Below, one piece after another: positions 48,316 to 57,797 of a DNA stretch of 64,000 nucleotides (position 1 is the stretch's first letter; every line of letters begins with the position of its first letter). Below the pieces are notes generated by a model that worked only from the letters and a program-made list of their open reading frames with translations, was not told the origin of the DNA and did not search any database. This DNA comes from Thermoguttaceae bacterium (GTDB taxonomy: Bacteria > Planctomycetota > Planctomycetia > Pirellulales > Thermoguttaceae), in contig JARKPK010000086.1 of NCBI GenBank assembly GCA_029975295.1, positions 1-64,000 of the forward strand, read 5' to 3'. A program made the translations under genes and the position numbers.

Positions 48316-49152
48316 ATGGCAACCGTGGACGAAGTGAAGGGCTTGGTGGCCCAAATGCCCGATCCCGACCAACGCGGGATGTATTGCGAGAATATCGACA
48401 AGGCCAAGATCGATGCGGCCATCGAGGCGTTGCGCCGCGGCGGGCCGGAGCACTGGCGCGCGCTGGCCGATCTAATTGTTCCGCCGGGCGAGGGCGACGA
48501 CGTGAAGGCTCGCTACGCCCTGCACGCTCTGGCAGTTGCAGTGTGCAAGCCCGAGGGACGCGAGTCGCGTCGGGCGTTTGGCGAAACGCTGGCCGCCTTG
48601 CTGGGGGCCGATCGCCCGAAGGCCGTCAAAACCTACCTCTGCCAGCAATTGCAGACTGCCGGCGGCGCCGAGGCGTTGGCGGCGCTGGCAGAGCTTCTGA
48701 CCGACGCTGAACTGTGCGAACCGGCGGCCATGGCGATGACGGCCATCGGGAAATCGGCGGGCCCGCTGTTCCTCGCCGCTTGGCCGAAAGCGGGCGGGGC
48801 CTGCCGCCTGACGATCTTGCAGAACTTGGCCGTGTTGGTGGTTGCCGAAGCGAAGCCGATCATGCTGGCCGCGCTGGCCGATGCCGATCGCGAGATCCGC
48901 TTGGCGGCAGGATATGGTTTGATGAAACTTGCCGACGCCGAGGCGGTGGAACCGCTGCTCAAGTCGGCCGAAACGGAGGGCTGGGAACGCATTCAAGCGA
49001 CGAAGCATTGTCTGATTCTGGCCGAAAAATTGGCGGCGGCGGGCAACAAACCGCCGGCGCGGCGGATTTACGAACACCTAAAAGCGACTCGGACCGATCC
49101 GAAAGACGCCTACATCCGCCAGGCCGCCGAAGCCGGACTGGCTGCTTTGTAG
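48316..49152 (+). CDS. HEAT-repeat-like protein
   Basis: A 278-residue all-helical protein without signal peptide. Alternating Ala/Leu-rich helices (YALHALAVAVC, LLGADRPKAVKTYLCQQL, GGAEALAALAELLTDAELC, AALADADREIRLAAGYGLMKLADAEAVEPLL) are typical of HEAT or armadillo repeats, which scaffold other proteins. The ATG at 48316 has AGGGGAG upstream; in-frame sequence before that belongs to the overlap with the oxidoreductase gene. Planctomycete HEAT proteins often accompany sugar-oxidation genes, but its partner is not known. Confidence 0.78.
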   Translation: MATVDEVKGLVAQMPDPDQRGMYCENIDKAKIDAAIEALRRGGPEHWRALADLIVPPGEGDDVKARYALHALAVAVCKPEGRESRRAFGETLAALLGADRPKAVKTYLCQQLQTAGGAEALAALAELLTDAELCEPAAMAMTAIGKSAGPLFLAAWPKAGGACRLTILQNLAVLVVAEAKPIMLAALADADREIRLAAGYGLMKLADAEAVEPLLKSAETEGWERIQATKHCLILAEKLAAAGNKPPARRIYEHLKATRTDPKDAYIRQAAEAGLAAL

Positions 49153-49486
49153 CGGCCTTGCGGCGGCTTAATCGCCTTACGGCGGCATGGGAGAACACTC
49201 GAAGCGGAATGGGCGGTTTGATTGACCGTTTCCCCGAGGATGAATACACTAAATGAGGTTTGTTCTCCCTCGTAGGGGCGGATGCCGGCGCAATAGCTCG
49301 GGCGTTTTTCCGACGTTATTGCGGCGGCGCTGAAGGCCGCTGGGTGCTTGCAGGCCGCTCGGGTCGAAGATCGTCGTATGGCGATTCGGCGGCCAAGCCG
49401 CGCCGGGCGGCCAGGGTGGGTGACTCGGGCCATCTTGGTCAGTCGCCCTCGGCGAATTGGGCAGCCGAGGGCCGGAGGCCGATGCA
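49153..49486. other. 334-bp spacer HEAT / FHA gene
   Basis: No gene or terminator recognised. Confidence 0.35.
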
Positions 49487-49972
49487 ATGTATGGGGAATT
49501 GATTCCGGTGGGCGGTGGAGATCCGATCCCGTTGTTGAAGCGGAGTCTCCTGGTCGGTCGTCGCGAAAGTTGCGACATTGTTCTGCGATTTTCGAACGTC
49601 TCGGCCCACCACTGCCAGCTGACCGTGGTGGGCGGGTACTGGTATGTCCGCGATCTGAAGAGCCGCAACGGTTGCAAGATCAATGGAGTGCGGGTGCCCG
49701 AGAGCGTCGAGCGGCGGCTTGATCCGGGCGACACGTTGTCGGTTGCCAAGCATCAATATGAGGTGCGGTATTCGCCCATCGAGTTGGGGGCCGTCGGTCC
49801 GCCGCCGCCCGACAAGCCCGATGACAACATCTTCGGAAAGTCGTTGCTGGAGCGCGCCGGTCTTGATCGCGGCAAGGCCGCGCGTTACCAGCAGGCGGCC
49901 GACTACGAGGAGCCGCCGACGTTCGACCCGTCAAAGGATGCCCCGGGCCAGCTTCGGTTCAAGCAGCGTTGA
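49487..49972 (+). CDS. FHA-domain protein
   Basis: A 161-residue cytoplasmic protein. Residues about 5-95 are a forkhead-associated domain that binds phosphothreonine: LLVGRRESCDIVLRF, NVSAHHCQLTVVGGYWYVRDLKSRNGCKINGV with the key GR, S-H and N-G residues. The tail is charged and has no known domain. Its TGA overlaps the rsgA ATG by 1 base (TGATG at 49970-49974), so the genes are translationally coupled and the FHA protein may connect Ser/Thr kinase signalling to ribosome assembly (inference). Confidence 0.9.
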   Translation: MYGELIPVGGGDPIPLLKRSLLVGRRESCDIVLRFSNVSAHHCQLTVVGGYWYVRDLKSRNGCKINGVRVPESVERRLDPGDTLSVAKHQYEVRYSPIELGAVGPPPPDKPDDNIFGKSLLERAGLDRGKAARYQQAADYEEPPTFDPSKDAPGQLRFKQR

Positions 49973-51108
49973 TGAGCGAACCACGGAAACGATTGCGAGC
50001 CGAGTTTCGCAAGAACCGCAGCCAGCGTCGGCGCCGCAAGGATTGGAGCGACGCGATCGCCGCCGACGAGGGCGACGAACTCCTTTCGTCGCAGCGAGTC
50101 GGCAAGGATGAATTGAGCCGCAAGCGGACCGTACACGGCGAGATGATCGCCGACGCCGCCGGCGAGAAGATCGTCTTGGATGTCGATCCGCGAGCATGCC
50201 TGCGCGGGCGGGTGCTCTCGATCCACGGAATCGCCCATTTCGTGGCGGCCGAAGACGGCGTGGTGTATCGCAGCGCCGTTCGGCGCATTCTCAAGACGCT
50301 GCAAGGCGATCAGCGGCACGCGGTGGCGGTGGGCGACCATGTTTTGCTTCGGCCGGCTCCGGGGTCGGATCCGCCTGAGGCGTTCATCGAGCGGGTCGAG
50401 CCGCGGCACGGCTGCATTTGCCGCGAAATCCGCGGAAGGCAGCAGGTGCTCGTCGCCAACGTCGATCAGGTGGCCGTGGTGGCCAGCGCCGACGAGCCCC
50501 CGCTGAAGCCGAACCTGATAGATCGGCTCTTGGTGTCGGCCGAGAAAGGGCGCGTTCGCCCGTTCGTCTGCATCAACAAGATCGACTTGGTTGATCCGGC
50601 GGAACTGATGCCGTTGATCGGGGTTTACGCGCGAATGGGCTGCGAGGCGATCGCTTGCAGCGCCACCACCGGCGCGGGGCTGGCACGGCTCCGTGCGCTG
50701 CTGACCGGACGCGAAACGGTGATGGCCGGCCAGAGCGGCGTGGGCAAGTCGTCGTTGATCAATGCGATCGATCCGTCGTTGAGCCTCAAGACCGGCGCAG
50801 TGGTGCGCGACACGCTCAAAGGGCGTCATACGACCACGGCCGCGCGGTTATTGCCCTTGTCGGGCGGAGGGTTCGTCGTCGATACTCCCGGCATTCGCCA
50901 GTTCCAGCTTTGGGATTTCGTGCCGATGGAGGTTTGCGCGCTGTTCCGCGACTTGCGGCCCTATGTGAGCCTGTGCCGGTTTCCCGATTGCACCCATACG
51001 CATGAGGAAGCGTGCGCGGTGAAAGGCGCCGTGGCGGACGGCCGGCTGGACCAGCGGCGCTACGAAAGCTATTGTCATATGATTGCGGAGGAAGAAGAGC
51101 CATCGTGA
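49972..51108 (+). CDS. rsgA: Ribosome small subunit-dependent GTPase RsgA
   Basis: Assists late maturation of the 30S subunit. The 378-residue product has a basic N-terminal extension (~60 residues, RAEFRKNRSQRRRRKDW), an OB-fold and a circularly permuted GTPase in the order G4 (CINKIDL), G5 (CSATTGAGL), G1 (GQSGVGKSSL), G2 (GRHTTT) and G3 (DTPGIRQF). The zinc site CRFPDCTHTHEEACAVK follows. It is coupled to the FHA gene upstream (1-base overlap) and to hflX downstream (overlap at GTGA, 51105-51108). Confidence 0.97.
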   Translation: MSEPRKRLRAEFRKNRSQRRRRKDWSDAIAADEGDELLSSQRVGKDELSRKRTVHGEMIADAAGEKIVLDVDPRACLRGRVLSIHGIAHFVAAEDGVVYRSAVRRILKTLQGDQRHAVAVGDHVLLRPAPGSDPPEAFIERVEPRHGCICREIRGRQQVLVANVDQVAVVASADEPPLKPNLIDRLLVSAEKGRVRPFVCINKIDLVDPAELMPLIGVYARMGCEAIACSATTGAGLARLRALLTGRETVMAGQSGVGKSSLINAIDPSLSLKTGAVVRDTLKGRHTTTAARLLPLSGGGFVVDTPGIRQFQLWDFVPMEVCALFRDLRPYVSLCRFPDCTHTHEEACAVKGAVADGRLDQRRYESYCHMIAEEEEPS

Positions 51109-52412
51109 AAGAGATCCGTCGCATCAACGGCGCGGTGAGCGAGGCGGCTGTGCTCGTCGGTCTGATCGCCGCCGATCGCAAGTCGCAAGAGGCGCCGCTG
51201 GACGAGTTGGCCGGATTGGCCGAGGCGGCCGGGGTGCGCGTCGTCGGACGCTTGACCCAGCGAAGGGAATCGCCCGACGCGGCGACGTACATCGGCCCGG
51301 GCAAGGTGGAAGAACTGGTGCTTTTGGCCCGAAGGACCGACGCCGATGTCGTGATCTTCGACAACGACCTGAGCCCCGGGCAAACTCGGAACCTCGAAAA
51401 GGCGACAAAGCTGAAGGTGATCGACCGGACCGAATTGATCCTCGACATCTTTGCCGGCCGGGCGCGAACGGTCGAAGCGCGGCTGGCCGTCGAACTAGCT
51501 CAACTCGAATACTCGATGCCGCGGCTGAAGCGGATGTGGACCCACCTTTCGCGTCAGAAGAAGGGCGTGGGCCTTCGCGGGCCGGGCGAAACGCAGCTCG
51601 AAGAAGACCGTCGGCTCGTCGAGCATCGCATCAAGGATCTTCGCCGCGACCTGCGGGCGATCGAACGCCGCAAAGAGCGCGAGGTGGCCGCCCGCCGCGA
51701 CTTTCTCACCGTTTCGTTGGTCGGCTACACGAACGCCGGCAAGAGCACCTTGATGAACGCTCTGACCGACGCAGGCGTGTTCACACAAGACGCATTGTTC
51801 GCCACGCTCGACACGCGCACGCGCCGTTGGGACTTGCCCGGCTGGGGACCGGTGTTGCTGAGCGACACGGTCGGTTTTATTCGCGACTTGCCCCATCATC
51901 TGATCGCCAGCTTCAAAGCCACGTTGGAAGAGGCCCGACAGGCCGACCTGCTGTTGCACGTTGCCGACGGCGGAAATCCGGCGATGGCCGAACAGATCGC
52001 CTCCGCCTACCGCGTTCTCGAACAGATCGGCATTCAGCGGAAGGACACCTTGCTGGTGATCAACAAAGTCGATCGCATCGAAGAGCGCGCCCGCGTCGAA
52101 TCGCTGTTGGCCAAGTATCCGCATTCGATCGGGATCAGCGCGAAAACCGGCGAGGGGATCAGGCAGCTTGCTTCGGCGGTGGCCGAAGCGCTGAGCCGCG
52201 CCTATGTCGATGTCGATGTCGAGATGGGCGTGGAGAATGGCCGGACTTTGGCGCTTCTGGCGGCCCACGGCGAAATCCTTTCGCGGCAATATCTCGACGG
52301 ACGCGTCCGGGTGCATTGCCGAATCGCCAAGGCGTTCCTGGGGCGCGTGTACGATGAAGGGGTGTCGATCGCGCCGCGCCGGCCCGACGACGCCGTTGCC
52401 GCGGTCGATTGA
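51105..52412 (+). CDS. hflX: GTPase HflX
   Basis: A ribosome-splitting GTPase that rescues stalled ribosomes after stress. Of 435 residues, the N-terminal HflX domain has DELAGLAEAAGVRVVGRLTQRR, TYIGPGKVEEL, DNDLSPGQTRNLE and VGLRGPGETQLEEDRRL. The G domain has G1 VGYTNAGKSTL, G3 DTVGFIRDLPHHLIASFK and G4 VINKVDR. The start is GTG overlapping the rsgA stop, with GGAGGAAGAAGAG upstream. Together with rsgA it forms a ribosome-GTPase operon behind an FHA gene. Confidence 0.96.
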   Translation: MKEIRRINGAVSEAAVLVGLIAADRKSQEAPLDELAGLAEAAGVRVVGRLTQRRESPDAATYIGPGKVEELVLLARRTDADVVIFDNDLSPGQTRNLEKATKLKVIDRTELILDIFAGRARTVEARLAVELAQLEYSMPRLKRMWTHLSRQKKGVGLRGPGETQLEEDRRLVEHRIKDLRRDLRAIERRKEREVAARRDFLTVSLVGYTNAGKSTLMNALTDAGVFTQDALFATLDTRTRRWDLPGWGPVLLSDTVGFIRDLPHHLIASFKATLEEARQADLLLHVADGGNPAMAEQIASAYRVLEQIGIQRKDTLLVINKVDRIEERARVESLLAKYPHSIGISAKTGEGIRQLASAVAEALSRAYVDVDVEMGVENGRTLALLAAHGEILSRQYLDGRVRVHCRIAKAFLGRVYDEGVSIAPRRPDDAVAAVD

Positions 52413-52624
52413 CGTTCTCCGTTGCCGCGGCAGCAACGGCAGTGTCGATTGTTGCGTCGCGGAAAAGATCGTTGTGAGTCCGGCCAGCCGGAGGCAGGGC
52501 TCAAAAGGATCAACGTCAGTCGCACTAGGCGTTGCCGCTTTGAAGACGGCAAGCTCGGCTTCGTCGCCGGTGCAGGCATGTTGATCGGCCGGGGGTGCGA
52601 GAAGATTCGCAGGGAGAACCGACG

Positions 52625-53755
52625 GTGCCTTCGGAAAAGTTTGCACGAATTTTGGCCGTGGAAGACAGCGCAACCGAACTGCGTTTGCTGACCGACATTC
52701 TCGAAGAGGATGGTTTTCAGGTGATTGGCTGCACGTCGGCGACCGAGGCGCTTCGGCAGCTTGAACCGGGCCGCTTCGGCGTGGGCGTGGTGGATTTGTT
52801 GCTGCCCGATCTCAACGGGATCTCGCTGCTGCAAGAGATTCTGAAGATCGACCCCGACGTTCGGGTGATTATCTATACGGGCGCCTCATCGTTCGATTCG
52901 GTGAAGGAGGCGCTCAATGCGGGGGCGTTCGGATATATCGAGAAGCTGAGCGACCCGGGCGAATTGCTTCGGCACGTTCATCGGGCCGCCCGAGCACGGG
53001 TGGGGCGTTATGCCGCCGACTTGGAGGCGGCTGTCGCCAAACGTACGGAGGAATTGGCTCGATCGAACCAAGAGCTTCAGGCTTTCGCGTCTGTCGTGGC
53101 GCACGACCTCCGCTCGCCGCTTCTGACGATCTCGGGCTACTGCGAGATTTTGGTCGAGGAATTCGGCTCGCAGCTGCCGCAAGGCGCCAAAGAGTATCTC
53201 AACCATATCACGATGGCTGCCGGTCGGATGGGGCGATTGATCGACGATCTGCTCGACTACAGCCGCGTGGGGCGCGGCCGCGACCCGATGCGCGCCGTAG
53301 ATTTGAATGCAGTGGTCGATCAGGTGCGGGCCAATCTCGACGCGGCCATTCGCGATGCCGACGCGAAGATCGAAGTCGAGCGACTTCCGGCGGTGCGGGG
53401 CGACCAAACGCAGTTGATTCAGCTCTTCCAGAATCTGGTCGGCAATGCCGTCAAGTTTCGCGATGCGCGCCCGGTGGTTGTGCGGATTCGTTGCGAGGCC
53501 GAAGGAACGATGCACCGATTTTCGGTTGCCGATAATGGCATCGGCATCGACCCGAAAGATTACGAACGCGTCTTTCGGGTGTTCCAGCGATTGCACGGCA
53601 AGGAATACCCGGGCACCGGCATCGGCCTGGCGCTTTGCCAAAAGATCGTCGAGCGCCACGGCGGACGCATCTGGATCGAATCGAAACCGGGCCAGGGATC
53701 GACGTTCTATTTCACCTTGCCTGCCGCCGATCTTTGCCCGGCCTCGGGCGGCTGA
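52625..53755 (+). CDS. Response regulator fused to histidine kinase
   Basis: A 376-residue cytoplasmic protein with receiver first and kinase second. The receiver (about 5-125) has the acidic pair in LAVEDSAT, the phospho-Asp in [11 protein letters not shown], the switch Thr in IIYTGAS and the Lys in [11 protein letters not shown] coiled linker ([21 protein letters not shown]) leads to the H-box [17 protein letters not shown]. The ATPase has N-box [37 protein letters not shown] and [18 protein letters not shown]. There is no membrane segment or PAS domain. GTG at 52625 chosen for AGGGAGA at 8 bases; a GTG at 52595 is possible. Confidence 0.92.
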   Translation: MPSEKFARILAVEDSATELRLLTDILEEDGFQVIGCTSATEALRQLEPGRFGVGVVDLLLPDLNGISLLQEILKIDPDVRVIIYTGASSFDSVKEALNAGAFGYIEKLSDPGELLRHVHRAARARVGRYAADLEAAVAKRTEELARSNQELQAFASVVAHDLRSPLLTISGYCEILVEEFGSQLPQGAKEYLNHITMAAGRMGRLIDDLLDYSRVGRGRDPMRAVDLNAVVDQVRANLDAAIRDADAKIEVERLPAVRGDQTQLIQLFQNLVGNAVKFRDARPVVVRIRCEAEGTMHRFSVADNGIGIDPKDYERVFRVFQRLHGKEYPGTGIGLALCQKIVERHGGRIWIESKPGQGSTFYFTLPAADLCPASGG

Positions 53756-54720
53756 AGACGCGGCAGCGCCGCGCTCTTTGAAGTGCCGGGCGATCGTTTC
53801 GCCGTGCTCGCTGCGTTGCTGCTGCCGGCAGCATTTCGTCGCCGAGCGGCCGATCGACAAGCCCGAAAAAAACAGCCGGTGTCGGCATAAAGCGGTTGGC
53901 GGTTGCCCTCGATCGACCGCTGCGTCTGCTCAGGCTGTAATAACTCGATAGTGCTTATCTGAAATGGCTTCGGTCAAATCGCCGACGTGTTCTGCTTTCC
54001 TCAGTTTAGCTCGTGGCTCGATGCCCGAAACGCCTGAATCGTCCCGCAAAAAAACGCTAGCACAAAGCTCAACAGCGGACCATCAACGGCTAATGCCCGC
54101 GCAGAGAATAGTTCTCATTCGAAGCTTGGCGGATCGGACGGCGCGTGTCGCGCAATCCTAACGCCGGGACGAAGGCGAAGAGCGGAAGCTGTTGAGGTAC
54201 GGCGGCGCGAATCCGGACGAGCACGTTCCCGTCGATTCCGGAAACTCCTCGGTCTCGATCCTCGGGCGGTGTTCAACAGCTTCTACGCACGCAGTTCGCA
54301 GAAGGTTCGACGCTTTCCGTCGAAATCGCGTGGAAACGCGAGAAGGCTTTCCGGCGAACCGCGATGAACTGCTCTGACGGGCGCTTCGACCGCTCAACGG
54401 TCGCCGGGCTTCGACACGTTGCTTGTTGTTCGGGGGAGATGGTCTGAGGCGTTACGGGCAATCGCTTGGCCGCTGCCGACCGTGCTGCCGCGTAGGGCTT
54501 TTGCCCCGGCCGTCGGTTTGGCCCCGGTGCGAAGTTGCTCGCAAGGCCGCGGCAGGTTCGTCGTTGGGGTGTCGTGTTCGTTGCCGTGCGCGGCGGTCTG
54601 TGGTTGAACCGCGCGCCCGAACGAACAGGCCCGCGACCTTCTGCCGCAAGGACTGGAACTGGTGGGTTCTCCCGGCCCGTATGCGGTGGTCGAACTGTTT
54701 CTTTTTTTTGGAGAGATGGT
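53756..54720. other. 965-bp spacer before the pseudopilin gene
   Basis: No credible gene on either strand. The end has a run of Ts followed by GGAGAG, the ribosome site of the next gene. I see no clear promoter or RNA. Confidence 0.4.
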
Positions 54721-55977
54721 ATGAAGAAGAAGGGTTTTACTCTGGTTGAGATGTTGGTGGTGATCACCATCATCGCGATTCTCATTGCGTTGTTGCTGCC
54801 GGCCCTCAGCGCGGCCCGCGAAGCCGCCCGCAGCGCGAACTGCAAGGCGAACCTGCGTCAGATCGGTATCGGCCTGTTGATGCACGCCGATCGCGATCCG
54901 GCCGGCAAGTACTGCTCGGGCGCCTACGACTGGCGCCGCGACGGTTGCCCGGATAGCTGGGGCTGGGTGGCCGACCTGGTCAACGCCGAAATCTGCCGCC
55001 CGATCGACCTGATGTGCCCGAGCAACAAGCTCCGCGGCAGCGAGAAGCACAACGACCTGTTGGGCATCAGCACGATCAGCGCGAAAGACGGTCTTCCCGA
55101 TGCCGCGCGTTTGGAGCACGGGGCGTGCAAGGGAAAGACGGCGACCGGCTTCACCGCTGCTGAATTGGAAGCCAATCTGTTCAACAAAGGCTATTCTTCG
55201 AACTATGCGGCGGGCTGGTTCCTTGTGCGCGGTTCGATGAAGCAGACGGGGTCGTCCACCCAAGCCGGTGGCAAGCTTGCTACGGTGACCATTGAGGCTT
55301 CGGGCGGCACTTACAACTTCAAAGGATTGGGTGGTACCACCGGCCCGTTGACCCGCAACCAGACCGACCGCGCCTATGTGCCTTCGAGCACGATTGGGCT
55401 GTTGGGCGACGCGGCCCCGGGCGACCCGAACGAAGCGTTCGCGATCCAGGCAGTGAACTACCAAGGCAAGCCGCTCTTCAACGCCGGCGACCGGCTGTGC
55501 GAGTCGTTCAACGACGGCCCTTCGTACTTTGACGAAACGACCGGAAAAGTGGGTATTGTGAAAGCATACTCTGGTGGTGGACACAAGTTGGTTGCATTCT
55601 CGGGAATTGATCTGAACACTGCGACGCCGACCTATAGTGGCGTTGCTGTCGAAGAGTACCGGAACGGCCAAGGCGTGAAGATTGATCTTACCACCGGTGC
55701 GGTCGACCCTGCCGGAGTAGTGGTTTTGCAAGACACCCGCGACTGGATGGCCGTCCACGGCAACGAGTGCAACATTCTCATGGCCGATGGCAGCGTGCAG
55801 TCGTTTGGTGACAGCAACGGCGACAAGTACCTGAACCCGGGCTTCCCGGTCACCGGCGCTGCTGTGAGCGAGGCGACTGGCTACCGCAGCAATGCGGTGG
55901 AAGTGGAGCAGGGCCGCATGTTCAACGGTCTGTTCCTCAACAACCCGATGCAGCACAAACAGTTGAACTTCGAGTAG
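54721..55977 (+). CDS. DUF1559 prepilin-type protein (pseudopilin-like)
   Basis: A 418-residue exported protein. The N-terminus [20 protein letters not shown] is a class III prepilin signal, cut after Gly5, with a long hydrophobic helix as in type II pseudopilins. The helix runs on as [21 protein letters not shown], typical of DUF1559. Near the C-terminus [13 protein letters not shown] fits the H-X9-DG motif of this family, which is hugely expanded in planctomycetes. It would be processed by a prepilin peptidase and inserted in the inner membrane or a pseudopilus; the exact role is unknown. GGAGAG lies 6 bases before the ATG. Confidence 0.95.
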   Translation: MKKKGFTLVEMLVVITIIAILIALLLPALSAAREAARSANCKANLRQIGIGLLMHADRDPAGKYCSGAYDWRRDGCPDSWGWVADLVNAEICRPIDLMCPSNKLRGSEKHNDLLGISTISAKDGLPDAARLEHGACKGKTATGFTAAELEANLFNKGYSSNYAAGWFLVRGSMKQTGSSTQAGGKLATVTIEASGGTYNFKGLGGTTGPLTRNQTDRAYVPSSTIGLLGDAAPGDPNEAFAIQAVNYQGKPLFNAGDRLCESFNDGPSYFDETTGKVGIVKAYSGGGHKLVAFSGIDLNTATPTYSGVAVEEYRNGQGVKIDLTTGAVDPAGVVVLQDTRDWMAVHGNECNILMADGSVQSFGDSNGDKYLNPGFPVTGAAVSEATGYRSNAVEVEQGRMFNGLFLNNPMQHKQLNFE

Positions 55978-56481
55978 TCGGCCTTCGGGTGCGGCTGCGG
56001 GCAAGCGGTTGGCCGGTATGACGCGGCATCTTTGACGGATTGTTCGGCCAATCTGCTGAAATCAACCTTGGGCGAGTGGTCTTTTGCAGGCTGCTCGCCC
56101 AAGGCCGTTTCTTGCACGCGCGGCAACGTCGCGACGTGTGCTGGGGCTTTGGTTCTGCTGCCCAGTGTTGCCAAAGTGCGCTGCACGGCGTGTTCCTCGC
56201 TTTTCTCGCCGTGGGAATCCCACCTGGCCGCTTTTGGCGCATTGGCAACGCAGCGAAAATCGGGTACCATTTGCGGATCGTACTCCGACCAGACGGACGA
56301 GAGCGGCGGTCCTCTCGAAAACGGCGGTGTTTTCTACAGGCCAAGCTGTTGTTATGTGCCGTTCACCATTTTGGCGTGCGGCACTGGGCGTCGGATGAGG
56401 CAAGTGCCGGCCAGGTGGTGGCGCGGGTCGGGCGGCGCTTATCAACCAATAGGGCATCGATCAGTAGTGGGTGGCGAGCTC
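55978..56481. other. 504-bp spacer pseudopilin / V-ATPase operon
   Basis: No gene. It holds an 11-bp perfect inverted repeat at 56066-56104 and must carry the V-ATPase promoter, which I could not pinpoint. Confidence 0.4.
56066..56104. terminator. 11-bp perfect inverted repeat, possible terminator of the pseudopilin gene
   Basis: CCTTGGGCGAG (56066-56076) and CTCGCCCAAGG (56094-56104) pair fully around a 17-base loop, 89 bases after the pseudopilin stop. Only a weak T-run (CCGTTTCTTG) follows and the loop is large, so an operator or a non-canonical terminator are both possible. Confidence 0.45.
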
Positions 56482-57114
56482 ATGGTGCAGACAATCGAGG
56501 AATTCGTGAAGACCCTCCAGGAAGAGGGGGTTGAGGCCGGCCGCCGCGGCGCGGAAAAGCTGTTGGCCGAGGCCAAAGTGCAGGCCGAGAAGATCGTCGA
56601 GCAGGCACGGCAACAGGCGGCTGAGATCGTCGAAGAGGCCCGCCAAGAGGCCCAGCGGACGCGTGTTCGGGGCGAAACGGAGCTGCGGTTGGCTGCCCGC
56701 GACACGATCACGCGGCTTCAAGATGCGTTGAATTCCGCGCTTCGGGCCGTACTGTTCCCGGCCGTGCGCCGGACGTTGATGGATCCGCAATTCCTCTCCG
56801 AGTTGATTCGCGATGTGGTTCTGCGTTATGCGGAGAACGACGCGATCGATCGCAACTCACCGGCCGTTCGTGTGTCGAAGGAGATTTCGGACGAGCAACG
56901 GCAGCGATTGGCTGCGCTATTGCTCGAATCGCTTGCACAGCGGGGCGGGCAGCTTGCCTCGATCGATCTGGACGCGGTGTTGGGCGAAGCGGGCTTCGAA
57001 TTGGTGCTGCGCGACGGCGCCGTGGAGGTTACCACTGAGGCCGTGGTCGATTCGCTGGCGGAACTGGTCGGGCCTGAGGTGAGGAAATTGATCTCCGATG
57101 CGGCGGGGTCATGA
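56482..57114 (+). CDS. V-type ATPase subunit E
   Basis: Peripheral-stalk subunit linking the catalytic head to the membrane part. Of 210 residues, the first ~80 are a long charged helix (EAGRRGAEKLLAEAKVQAEKIVEQARQQ), then a globular end with RTLMDPQFLSELIRDVVLRYA. The start ATG at 56482 precedes VQTIEEFVKTLQEEG, the usual beginning. First gene of an overlapping seven-gene operon; its TGA overlaps the next ATG by 4 bases (57111-57114). Confidence 0.88.
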   Translation: MVQTIEEFVKTLQEEGVEAGRRGAEKLLAEAKVQAEKIVEQARQQAAEIVEEARQEAQRTRVRGETELRLAARDTITRLQDALNSALRAVLFPAVRRTLMDPQFLSELIRDVVLRYAENDAIDRNSPAVRVSKEISDEQRQRLAALLLESLAQRGGQLASIDLDAVLGEAGFELVLRDGAVEVTTEAVVDSLAELVGPEVRKLISDAAGS

Positions 57115-57797
57115 TGCTTGATCGGTATTTCATCACCTCGCTGCCTGCGCTCGGTGATTTGGGCACGTTGCCGCCGATGGGCTTCGCCGAGCTTTGGGAG
57201 TTGATCGCCGACCACCGTCGGATCCGAGAGTTGGCCGGTGCGTTGCTGCTGATGGACGATCTTCGGCAGCGCGAGTCGTATTTGGCCGGCGAGATCGATT
57301 ATCTTGAACCGACCGTGCTCAGTCTTTCGCAGACGCTCGGGCGGAGCCCCTTGCCGGCTTATCTTGTGCCCGAGCCGGACGAGGCCGCGGGTTCGGCCCG
57401 ACGCATTGCCGGCGACCAGCTTTGGGAGACGTATTTCCGTTACACGGCCCAGTTGGCCGCGGCGCGAAAAAGCCCTTTTTCGGAAGCGTGGGTCGGCCAC
57501 GAAGTCGCGTTGCGCAATGCGTTGGCCGCCGCGCGGGCCGAGCGCTTGGGGCTTGAGCCGGCCGGCTACCTTGTGGCGCCCGAGTTGGCGCAAAGCGACG
57601 ACGACTTCGGCAGCTTGCTCAGCGAATGGGCCGCTGCGACAAGCCCTTTGATTGGGCAGCAGAGATTGTTGCGGGCGAGATGGACTTGGATTGAGGCCCA
57701 TGACCCGCATTTCACGTTCGACGACGACGAACTGCTCGTGTACACCGCGAGGCTGATCTTGCTGCGGCAATGGCAGCGGATTGCGGGCAACGAATGA
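57111..57797 (+). CDS. DUF2764 family protein, V-ATPase subunit C-like
   Basis: A 228-residue helical protein. YFITSLPALGDLGTLPPMGFAELWELI, AEIDYLEP-like segments (GEIDYLEPTVLSL) and WVGHEVALRNALAAARAERLG resemble DUF2764 proteins, which occupy this place in the V-ATPase operons of chlamydiae and Bacteroidetes. They are thought to replace the canonical subunit C that couples head and ring. ATGA overlaps tie it to both neighbours. Identification rests on position as much as sequence. Confidence 0.8.
   Translation: MMLDRYFITSLPALGDLGTLPPMGFAELWELIADHRRIRELAGALLLMDDLRQRESYLAGEIDYLEPTVLSLSQTLGRSPLPAYLVPEPDEAAGSARRIAGDQLWETYFRYTAQLAAARKSPFSEAWVGHEVALRNALAAARAERLGLEPAGYLVAPELAQSDDDFGSLLSEWAAATSPLIGQQRLLRARWTWIEAHDPHFTFDDDELLVYTARLILLRQWQRIAGNE

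Noticed and set aside
54394-56004. 536-codon open frame opposite the pseudopilin gene
   Set aside because: Antisense to a convincing DUF1559 gene with AGG-type ribosome site; the mirrored frame shows no motifs.
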